5,851 bases of DNA, taken from the NCBI GenBank assembly GCA_030621655.1, contig JAUXHH010000107.1, positions 1 to 5,851 on the forward strand, read 5' to 3'. The translations under genes and the position numbers were made by a program. A model generated the notes under the pieces. That model ran no database searches. It had not been told where the DNA came from and saw nothing but the letters and a program-made list of their open reading frames with translations. The DNA comes from Desulfobacterales bacterium. Lineage in GTDB: Bacteria; Desulfobacterota; Desulfobulbia; Desulfobulbales; BM004. Of this stretch, positions 1 to 5,851 are shown piece by piece; within the stretch, counting starts at the first letter, position 1; every line of letters begins with the position of its first letter.

Positions 1-462
1 CGAGGCGCGGTTCCCGAAGTAAGCTGCTATTCACTGATGAATAACCCGATGACCGCCTGCGGCTGCTTTGAGGCAATTGCCGCCATGCTGCCCCAGTGCA
101 ACGGCATCATGGTTGTCAATCGTGACTACATGGGAATGACACCGAGTGGCATGAAGTTCACCACCCTGGCCGGTATGGCAGGAGGCGGTATGCAGACACC
201 TGGTTTTATGGGTGTCAGTAAACATTACATGACCAGCAAGAAACTCTTCCTGGCAGAAGGCGGTCTGAAAAGGCTTGTCTGGATTCCCAAAATACTCAAA
301 GAGGAAATCAAGGACAAACTGAAGCAGCGTTGCATAGACGAAGGAATGCCAGAACTCTACGACATGATCGCCACTGAAGAGCAGGGCGAGACTGAGGAAG
401 AGATCCTCAAGTTCCTGAAAGAGAAGGGTCATCCTGCTCTGGAAATGGAAGCTGCTATTTAA
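1..462 (+). CDS. acsB: Acetyl-CoA synthase (CODH/ACS beta subunit), C-terminal part only
   Basis: This is the 3' end of acsB, open at the left window edge; 153 residues are visible and it ends in TAA. ACS condenses CO, a methyl group from the corrinoid protein and CoA into acetyl-CoA at the nickel-containing A-cluster, in the cytoplasm. The diagnostic feature is the Cys-Gly-Cys motif in NPMTACGCFE (codons 58-66), which in the family holds the distal Ni of the A-cluster. It is followed by the conserved segments MTPSGMKF, TLAGMAGGG, QTPGFMG and AEGGLKRLVWIPK. About 130 residues follow the CGC motif, and the protein ends with a KFLKEKGHPALEME-type tail; both fit the bacterial AcsB C-terminus. 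The ORF is open from base 1, so the ATG at 37 is internal and not the start. The A-cluster [4Fe-4S] cysteines lie upstream, outside the window. acsC follows after 82 nt, as expected for a CODH/ACS operon. Confidence 0.95.
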   Translation, partial: RGAVPEVSCYSLMNNPMTACGCFEAIAAMLPQCNGIMVVNRDYMGMTPSGMKFTTLAGMAGGGMQTPGFMGVSKHYMTSKKLFLAEGGLKRLVWIPKILKEEIKDKLKQRCIDEGMPELYDMIATEEQGETEEEILKFLKEKGHPALEMEAAI

Positions 463-532
463 AAGAAGCAACAGTTTGAGTCGGTTTTGATAAAAATATA
501 AAAAGTTAAATTCAATATTTGTATATACAATT

Positions 533-537
533 GGAGG
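533..537 (+). promoter_or_regulatory. Shine-Dalgarno of acsC
   Basis: GGAGG lies 7 nt before the ATG at 545 and fixes the acsC start. The rest of the 463-544 gap is AT-rich. It holds no clear terminator hairpin and no convincing -35/-10 pair at a sensible spacing, so acsC is probably co-transcribed with acsB. Confidence 0.85.
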
Positions 538-544
538 ATAAGAG

Positions 545-1900
545 ATGGCGTTAACTGGTATACAGATTCTCAAAATGCTGCCCAAGACCAACTGCGGTGA
601 ATGCGGTATACCGACCTGCCTGGCATTTGGCATGAAAGTGGCGGCAGGGCAGATAGAAATCGACGAATGTCCTTATGTAAGCGATGAGGTGAAGGAAACC
701 ATCGGTGAGGCTTCCGCACCGCCAATTCGCACTATCAAGATCGGCACCGGCGAGACAGCTGTTACTACAGGAGGCGAAACCTGCCTGTTCAGACATGACA
801 GACGTTTCGAAAATCCCACCGGACTTGGCGTCCTGATCACCACCGACATGAGTGATGCTGATGTGGACGGTCGGATTGAGCGTTTCAACACTATCCGTAT
901 TGAAAGGGTCGGCGTTCTCATGAAAGCCGAGCTTATCGCTGTCAAGGATACCAAAGGAGACGAGAGCGCATTTACTGCACTGGTCCAGAAAGTACTTGAT
1001 AATGCCCCGGATGCCAATCTCATCCTGATGAGCGACAATCCGGACACCATTGCAGCCGGCGCCAAATCCTGCGGTGACCGCAAGCCGCTGCTGTATGGAG
1101 CAAACAAAGACAACCGTGAAGCTATGGCCAACCTGGCCAAGGAACTTGGATGTCCTCTTGCTGTTGTCGGTGCCAATCTTAATGACGCAGTCGAAATATC
1201 CGAAGCCCTTCTCAGCGATGGCTTAAAAGACCTGGTGGTTGATACCGGAGCCAGAACCATTCGGGCAGCTTACGAGGATAATGTTGTCGCTCGACGGGCA
1301 GCAATCAACAAAAAATTCAAGCCTCTCGGATTCCCGATCATCACCTTTCCTTGCGATATGACCGATGATCCCCTCATGGAGGTAATGGTTGCCTCGATTA
1401 TGGTGGCCAAATATGCCGGTATCGTCATTCTTTCAGACCTGCAGGGTGACACCCTTTTTCCATTGCTGCTCGAACGTTTGAATATTTTTACAGATCCGCA
1501 GCGGCCCATGGTTGTTAAAGAGGACATCTATCCTGTTAACGGTCCTGATGAGAACTCACCTGTCCTTATCACCTGTAACTTCTCTTTGACCTATTTTATT
1601 GTTTCAGGTGAAATTGAGGGAAGCAAGGTGCCATCATGGTTGTTAATTAAAGACACGGAAGGCCTTTCGGTATTGACTGCCTGGGCTGCAGGTAAATTTG
1701 GAGCTGACCTGATTGCCATGTTTATCAAAAAATCTGAAATTGCAGATAAAGTAAAACATCGCGACCTGATTATTCCAGGCTACCTCGCTACTATCAAAGG
1801 CGAGCTTGAAGAAGAACTACCGGATTGGACAATTACAATCGGTCCAAGAGAAGCTGGACACATGCCGGCATTTTTAAAGGAATGGAAACCAGCAACTTAA
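545..1900 (+). CDS. acsC: Corrinoid iron-sulfur protein, large (gamma) subunit
   Basis: This complete 451-residue protein is the large subunit of the corrinoid iron-sulfur protein (CFeSP; CdhE in archaea). With AcsD it accepts a methyl group from methyl-tetrahydrofolate on cobalt and passes it to the ACS A-cluster. The N-terminus carries the family [4Fe-4S] motif, Cys17, Cys20, Cys25 and Cys42, in TNCGECGIPTC...DECPY; this cluster reduces Co(II) to Co(I). By family architecture a TIM-barrel domain (roughly residues 90-320) and a C-terminal corrinoid-binding domain (roughly 325-451) follow. The latter shows NFSLTYFIVSGEIE, VPSWLLIKDTEGLS and TIGPREAGHMPAFLKEW. The length is close to the roughly 446 residues of known bacterial homologues. 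The ATG at 545 is backed by GGAGG 7 nt upstream. It lies between acsB and hdrA on the same strand. The small subunit gene acsD does not follow directly, so it must lie elsewhere. No unusual residues were noticed. Confidence 0.96.
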   Translation: MALTGIQILKMLPKTNCGECGIPTCLAFGMKVAAGQIEIDECPYVSDEVKETIGEASAPPIRTIKIGTGETAVTTGGETCLFRHDRRFENPTGLGVLITTDMSDADVDGRIERFNTIRIERVGVLMKAELIAVKDTKGDESAFTALVQKVLDNAPDANLILMSDNPDTIAAGAKSCGDRKPLLYGANKDNREAMANLAKELGCPLAVVGANLNDAVEISEALLSDGLKDLVVDTGARTIRAAYEDNVVARRAAINKKFKPLGFPIITFPCDMTDDPLMEVMVASIMVAKYAGIVILSDLQGDTLFPLLLERLNIFTDPQRPMVVKEDIYPVNGPDENSPVLITCNFSLTYFIVSGEIEGSKVPSWLLIKDTEGLSVLTAWAAGKFGADLIAMFIKKSEIADKVKHRDLIIPGYLATIKGELEEELPDWTITIGPREAGHMPAFLKEWKPAT

Positions 1901-1975
1901 CGAAGACTCATTTTTCAAAATGTAAGATCGGCATAAACAGCCCGATATAAATCCATAGAACCAGTAGGAGTAATT

Positions 1976-1980
1976 GGAGA
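1976..1980 (+). promoter_or_regulatory. Shine-Dalgarno deciding the hdrA start at 1986
   Basis: GGAGA lies 5 nt before the ATG at 1986. An in-frame TTG at 1974 is the only nearby upstream alternative. It overlaps this motif, and its own upstream AGGAG (1966-1970) would be only 3 nt away, so ATG 1986 is preferred. The gap 1901-1985 otherwise holds only a weak 5-bp inverted repeat (1927-1931 with 1942-1946) lacking a T-tract. Confidence 0.75.
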
Positions 1981-1985
1981 AAGTT

Positions 1986-4900
1986 ATGGCTAAAGCTAAA
2001 AAGAGCAGGGAAGGGACAGTTATGGTCCTGGGCGGTGGTATCGCCGGGGTCCAGGCAGCTCTTGACCTGACCGATTTGGGATACTACGTCTATCTTGTTG
2101 AGAAATCGCCTGCCATTGGCGGCGTAATGGCTCAATTGGACAAGACCTTTCCAACCAACGATTGTTCGCTCTGAATCCTGGCGCCCAAGTTGGTTGAGGC
2201 CGGTCGGTCTCCAAATATAGAGATTCTCACAAATAGTGATCTGCTTTCCATTAAAGGGAAACCAGGTAGTTTCAAAGCTAAGATCGTACAGCGTCCTCGC
2301 TATATCATAGCAGAAGACTGCACAGCCTGTGGGCTTTGCACCACTTATTGTCCACGGCATCAGGAGGACGAGTATAATGAAAATTTGAATATTACCCGTC
2401 CTATTCATATTGATTATCCTCAGGCTGTCCCGGCAACATATTATATTGATCCACGCAGCTGCCTCAGTCTCACCCATGACACCTGCCAGATCTGCGTACC
2501 GGTCTGCCAGAGCAAGGCCATTGACTTCAGCCAGAAACCCGAAGAAAAAACCCTGGAAGTTGGTGCTGTGATTATGTCACCCGGTTTTGGCCGCATCTCT
2601 GAAGAAACCCTTGCCAAGTATAGTTATGGCAAGCACGCTGACGTGGTAACCAGCATTGAATTTGAAAGACTTCTCAATCCTTCAGGCCCATTTGCCGGTG
2701 AGGTGCGTTGCCTTTCAGATAACAGGCACCCGCATAAAATTGCCTTTATCCAATGTGTAGGTTCAAGGGATATCGGCTGTGGGAACGGCTACTGCTCCTC
2801 TGTTTGCTGTATGTATGCAATCAAAGAGGCAATGGTTGCCAAAGAGCATGACCCGGAAGCGGAAATTACTGTTTACTATATGGATATCCGGACCCAGGGG
2901 AAAGATTTTGATGCAGCCCAGAAACGTGCATTGGACAAAGGTATCAAATTTGTTCGGGCAAAAGTTGCAGATGTCATGCCCTGGGGTGACCACCTGCGGC
3001 TCACCTATTCAACATTAGACGGCAATCACAGCTTTAAGCCCTATGACATGGTTGTCCTCTCAGTTGGCCTTGAATCACCTCCTGATGCCCAGAAGCTTGC
3101 GGATATGGGCGGCTTCAAACTGAATAAGTACGACTTCTGTGCAACTGATACTTTTACACCACTTGCCACAAGCAAAGATGGAATTCTGGTAGCCGGCGCC
3201 TTTAACGGTCCCATGGACATCCCAGAATCTGTCACACAGTCAAGCGGTGCTGCTGGAATTGCTTCAGGACTTATTAAAAAGCAACGCGGCAAAAGTCTTA
3301 TCCATAAAACTTACCCGGATGAGAAAAAAATGGGAGACGAAGTACGAATCGGTGTTTTCGTCTGCCATTGCGGCATTAACATTGGCTCTGTTGTTGATGT
3401 TCCGGATGTAAGTACATATGCCGGTGATATGGAAGGAGTCGTATATTATACTGAAAGCATGTACAGCTGCTCCCAGGATGCCCAGGAGGTACTCAAAGAC
3501 AAAATTAAGGAACATGATCTCAACCGGGTGGTAATAGCAGCCTGCTCACCCAGGACCCATGAGCCTCTTTTTCAGGAAACTCTCAAGGATGCCGGCTTAA
3601 ACCGCTCCCTTTTTGAAATGGTAAACATCAGGGACCAGTGCTCCTGGGTGCATGCCACTGAGCCTGATGCAGCAACTGACAAATCGAAAGATCTTGTTCG
3701 TATGGCTGTGGCCAAGGCAAGACATATCCAACCTCTGCCTGAACAAACTGTTCCTGTCAATAAAACAGGTATTGTTGTCGGCGGCGGTATTGCTGGAATG
3801 ACTGCAGCCTTGAACCTTGCGGACCAGGGTTTTAATTGCTCCCTGATTGAAAAGCAGGACAGCCTTGGCGGCAACTATAAAAAATTGGTTCATACCAAAA
3901 AACTTATTGATCAGGTTAAAAAGCACAAACTCGTTTCGGTCTATACAAATTCAGGATTACAACAAACCAGCGGTTTTGTGGGCAATTTCTCTTCAATAAT
4001 CAGCTCAGGCAAAGGAACTAAAGCTAAAGAGGTTACTCTGGATCACGGAGTCATAATCATTGCCACCGGCGCCAATGAACACAGGCCGGAAACTGTACTT
4101 GGTAATACAATCAAATATTCAAAGAATATTGTCACCCAGAGTGAATTGGCAGAGCAGCTTGAAGGCAAAGGCAAAAGCCGTGCTCCAAAATCAGTTGTAA
4201 TGATCCAGTGTGCAGGCTCTCGCGGTGATGACCTGAATTACTGCTCCAAGACCTGCTGTACCACTGCAGTTGAAAACGCACTTACAATTAAGAAAATAAA
4301 TCCTGACTCCCAGGTAATTATGCTTTACAGGGATATCAGAACCTACGGTTATGCCGAAGACCTTTACCAGGAAGCAAGGGAAAAGGGTGTTCTTTTTATT
4401 CCTTATGAAATGGACAACAAACCGTCAATTGCCGAAAAGGGCTCCAAGTTGACAGTTTCCTTTTTTGATCCAATCCTGCAGGACGATATAACCATGAATC
4501 CGCAGATGGTGGCCTTAAGTGTCGGCATGGTGCCTGAAGAAACTGACACATTAAGCAAATTACTGAAAGTGCCGGTTACTGCTGATAAATTCTTCATGGA
4601 AGCGCATGTTAAATTGCGCCCGGTAGAACTTCCCGTTGATGGTGTTTATGTCTGCGGCCTGGCCCATTCTCCCAAACCGGTGAATGAAATCATTGCTCAG
4701 GCGCAGGCTGCATCAGCCAAGGCGGCCATGCCACTGGTTAAGGGGTATGTTACGGTTGACCCGATTGTCTCAAATGTTGATAAGGAAACCTGTATCGGCT
4801 GCAAGCTCTGTACAAGCCTTTGTCCTTACCAGGCCATCCGGATGGTGAAGGATGAGAATAACAGACCCAAGGCCGAAACAATTGTAGCATCGTGCAAAGC

Positions 4901-5030
4901 CTGCGGTATCTGTGCTTCACACTGCCCAACCTTTGCAATCTCCATGGGCGGATTTACCAATCAACAGATTAATTCACAGATTGAAGCATTTGGCAGAGAC
5001 ATTAAAGAAAAAGAAACAGAGACAGCATAA
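1986..5030 (+). CDS. hdrA: Selenocysteine-containing HdrA-type FAD/iron-sulfur electron-transfer protein, long two-headed form
   Basis: This is one 1014-residue protein if the TGA at 2172 is read as selenocysteine (U63). HdrA proteins carry FAD and several [4Fe-4S] clusters and are the bifurcating core of cytoplasmic Hdr complexes. The first half (about 1-380) has an FAD Rossmann motif (LGGGIAGVQ, Gly16-Gly21, acidic Glu39). The HdrA signature MAQLDKTFPTNDCSLU-ILAPKLVE follows, with Sec replacing the second Cys of NDCSxC. Next come a ferredoxin-like insert (Cys112, 115, 118, 122; then Cys159, 167, 170, 174) and QCVGSRD...YCSSVCC (Cys257, 270, 274, 275). The second half starts with an HdrA-type domain (VCHCG at 460-462, ACSPRTHEP with Cys520, Cys552). 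It continues with a second Rossmann motif (599-604), QCAGSRG...YCSKTCC (Cys742, 753, 757, 758) and two C-terminal [4Fe-4S] motifs (Cys936, 939, 942, 946; Cys970, 973, 976, 980). Typical methanogen HdrA is about 650 residues, so this is an extended, internally duplicated form. No hdrB or hdrC is adjacent; an mvhD-type gene follows after 59 nt. The physiological partner and reaction direction are inference. Confidence 0.93.
2172..2174 (+). other. In-frame TGA read as selenocysteine (U63 of HdrA)
   Basis: The TGA interrupts an otherwise continuous HdrA reading frame. The flanking residues NDCSL and ILAPKLVE match the family signature NDCSxC-ILxPK, so the TGA falls on the conserved second cysteine. 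Reading frame and homology resume at once with no indel, and the next in-frame stop is the TAA at 5030. A SECIS-like hairpin begins 15 nt downstream. Sec-containing HdrA is known from methanogens and from some deltaproteobacterial selenoproteomes (recalled knowledge). Confidence 0.92.
2190..2214 (+). promoter_or_regulatory. Bacterial SECIS element of hdrA
   Basis: A hairpin follows the Sec TGA. The upper stem is AGGCC (2197-2201) paired with GGTCT (2206-2210), including one G-U pair. The apical loop is GGTC (2202-2205). A lower stem, TTGG (2190-2193) with CCAA (2211-2214), is separated on the 5' side by a 3-nt bulge (2194-2196). The loop starts 27 nt after the TGA, inside the usual bacterial window, and opens with GG as the bacterial consensus expects. 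From memory, the E. coli fdhF SECIS also has a GGUC loop and a bulged U. An alternative fold (2178-2203, loop GTTGG at 2189-2193) exists but has a mismatch, a bulge and a shorter TGA-to-loop distance. Confidence 0.78.
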
Positions 5031-5077
5031 ATCTGGTGTCATAAGGCTGTTTAGAGTGCATCACTTATAACATGATT

Positions 5078-5083
5078 AAAGGA
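5078..5083 (+). promoter_or_regulatory. Shine-Dalgarno of mvhD
   Basis: AAAGGA lies 6 nt before the ATG at 5090. The 59-nt gap after hdrA has no terminator-like hairpin, which supports co-transcription. Confidence 0.75.
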
Positions 5084-5089
5084 TAGAAA

Positions 5090-5851
5090 ATGAGCGAGGA
5101 AGAGTACAACCCGAAAATCCTTGGATTCCTGTGCAACTGGTGTTGTTATGCTGCTGCTGATGCGGCAGGTGTATCACGCTACCAGTATCCACCCAACCTG
5201 CGTACAATCAGGGTTATGTGCACTGGTCGGATCGATCCCTCCTTTGTCCTCAGGGGCTTTGTGGAAGGAGCTGCCGGCATATTCACCGGAGGCTGACAAC
5301 TCGGTGAATGTCATTACCAGGTAGGTAATTACGATGCAATGGGAATGGATGCTTTGGTCTCTAAAGTACTTAAGGAAATCGGGGTCAATCCAGAAAGATT
5401 CTCGTTACAGTGGGCCTCAGCTGCGGAAGCACCACGCTTTGTCAAACTGATAACTGAATTTACCGATAAGATTAAAGAGCTTGGCCCCTTGGGTCAATCT
5501 GAAGGTATTGAGCCGGATGAGATGAAAGTCCGTCTGGATAAGGCTTTAGATGCTGTGAGCAGCCGCAAGGTAAGAATGGTCTTCGGTATGACAACCAAGT
5601 CTATCCGCAAAGAGGCGATATTTACCACGGAATATATAAACGCAGTCATTGAAGAAAAGCTGAGCAAGGCAATAACCGGAGCACTTACAGCTGAACCGAA
5701 AGAAGAATCCAAACCTGCTCCTGAAAAGAAAGCTGCCAAAGAAGCACCAGCCCCTGCAAAGAAAGCAGCTCCGAAAAAAGCTGCGGCTAAAGCAAAGCCA
5801 GCTGCAAAGAAAGCAGCTCCGAAAAAAACTGCGGCCAAAGCCAAGCCAACT
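5090..5851 (+). CDS. mvhD: Selenocysteine-containing MvhD-type hydrogenase iron-sulfur (delta) subunit with C-terminal extension; 3' end outside the window
   Basis: This protein has 254 visible residues, counting the TGA at 5294 as selenocysteine (U69), and is open at the right edge. MvhD-family proteins carry a [2Fe-2S] cluster and pass electrons between a hydrogenase or other donor and HdrA. The core (about 1-135) shows FLCNWCCYAAADAAG (Cys15, 18, 19), YPPNLRTIRVMCTGRIDP (Cys44), GG-U69-QLGECHY (Cys74) and an end at KIKELGPLG. All are family hallmarks, with Sec at the first Cys of the CxxGxCHY-type motif. Family members are often about 140 residues. Here residues 136-200 form a mostly helical-looking extension of unknown role. 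It is followed by a Lys/Ala/Pro-rich low-complexity tail from about 202, ending in two 16-residue repeats. The start ATG has AAAGGA at good spacing. Its position right after hdrA supports an HdrA-MvhD pair. No hydrogenase gene is visible, so the electron donor could be something else. Confidence 0.92.
5294..5296 (+). other. In-frame TGA read as selenocysteine (U69 of MvhD)
   Basis: The TGA lies between IFTGG and QLGECHYQVGNYDA. In MvhD homologues this segment reads G-C-x-x-G-D-C-H-Y, so the TGA replaces the first of two conserved cysteines. MvhD homology continues in the same frame through KIKELGPLG, with no further stop to the window end. A perfect 6-bp hairpin follows. Sec-containing members of this subunit family are known in methanogens (recalled knowledge). 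Confidence 0.92.
5309..5333 (+). promoter_or_regulatory. Bacterial SECIS element of mvhD
   Basis: A perfect 6-bp stem, ATTACC (5313-5318) with GGTAAT (5324-5329), closes a 5-nt loop AGGTA (5319-5323). After one C-T mismatch the stem extends by T-A, G-C and T-G pairs (5309-5311 with 5331-5333). The loop begins 22 nt after the TGA and has GG at its second and third positions, as expected for a bacterial SECIS. A competing weaker hairpin (5303-5307 with 5314-5318) puts the loop only 11 nt from the TGA and fits less well. Confidence 0.83.
5756..5851 (+). repeat. 48-nt in-frame tandem repeat, two copies, in the MvhD tail
   Basis: Two adjacent 48-nt units (5756-5803 and 5804-5851) differ at 4 positions. 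They encode AKKAAPKKAAAKAKPA and AKKAAPKKTAAKAKPT. A degenerate relative (EKKAAKEAPAP) precedes them. The second unit ends exactly at the window edge, so further copies may follow. The composition resembles basic histone H1-like or linker tails and is probably disordered. Confidence 0.9.

Noticed and set aside
463..544. Promoter in the AT-rich gap before acsC (TTGATA at 487-492)
   Set aside because: No TATAAT-like -10 box lies at a 16-18 bp spacing, and the later TATACA would put the start site in the ribosome-binding region. AT-richness alone is not enough.
31..633. Long minus-strand open frame opposite acsB and the start of acsC (also 673-1260 and 5494-5844 on the minus strand)
   Set aside because: These lie antisense to strongly supported genes, show no recognisable family motifs, and the last one is a low-complexity Ala/Phe mirror of the Lys/Ala repeat. 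They are shadows.
1927..1946. Inverted repeat ATCGG/CCGAT between acsC and hdrA as a terminator
   Set aside because: It has only 5 bp with a 10-nt loop and no following T-tract. It is more likely chance.
2172..2190. hdrA as a pseudogene or as two separate genes starting anew at TTG 2190
   Set aside because: Frame and homology are continuous across the TGA, TTG 2190 is inside the conserved ILAPKLVE segment with no Shine-Dalgarno sequence, and a SECIS-like hairpin follows. The same pattern recurs in mvhD.
2172..5296. Alternative genetic code in which TGA encodes Trp or Gly
   Set aside because: Only two in-frame TGAs occur in all the coding sequence here. Both are at conserved Cys positions with SECIS-like hairpins. 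Trp is encoded by TGG, and Gly by ordinary GGN codons.
5121..5324. Alternative 67-residue plus-strand ORF overlapping the start of mvhD
   Set aside because: It is out of frame with the clear MvhD homology and has no family motif or Shine-Dalgarno sequence.

Overview
The window is a same-strand gene run from the carbonyl branch of the Wood-Ljungdahl (reductive acetyl-CoA) pathway, followed by flavin/iron-sulfur electron-transfer genes. In order it holds the 3' end of acsB (acetyl-CoA synthase), complete acsC (large subunit of the corrinoid iron-sulfur protein), a complete hdrA-type gene read through an in-frame TGA, and the 5' part of an mvhD-type gene that also contains an in-frame TGA and runs off the window end. 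The gaps are 82, 85 and 59 nt. Each downstream gene has its own Shine-Dalgarno sequence, and I see no convincing terminator or internal promoter, so one operon is likely.

The main point is selenocysteine. Both in-frame TGAs (2172-2174 and 5294-5296) sit exactly where the protein families carry a conserved cysteine. In each case homology continues without a frame change on both sides, and a good bacterial-type SECIS hairpin lies just downstream with a GGU-containing apical loop about 22-27 nt after the TGA. Read naively, hdrA would look like a 62-residue fragment plus a 946-residue ORF, and mvhD like a 68-residue fragment. I read them as a 1014-residue Sec-HdrA (U63) and a Sec-MvhD of at least 254 residues (U69). 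The complete ORFs and acsB all end in TAA, so TGA is not used as a stop here.

The HdrA is a double-headed form: two FAD/Rossmann halves, each with its own CxGSR...CC region, an internal ferredoxin-like insert, and a C-terminal pair of [4Fe-4S] motifs. MvhD carries a C-terminal extension ending in a Lys/Ala/Pro-rich tail built from a 16-residue (48-nt) tandem repeat. No hdrB or hdrC lies between or immediately before these genes, and acsD does not follow acsC directly.

The likely source is an anaerobic, selenocysteine-using bacterium running the acetyl-CoA pathway. A Desulfobacterota sulfate reducer or syntroph is the best guess, because HdrA/MvhD modules, bacterial-type ACS and Sec-rich proteomes occur together there. 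This taxonomic call is inference. Functionally, AcsB and AcsC make or cleave acetyl-CoA using CO and a corrinoid-bound methyl group. HdrA-MvhD probably links that pathway to ferredoxin, NAD(P)H or another electron pool, possibly by flavin-based electron bifurcation or confurcation. No minus-strand gene, RNA gene, mobile element or CRISPR array was found.
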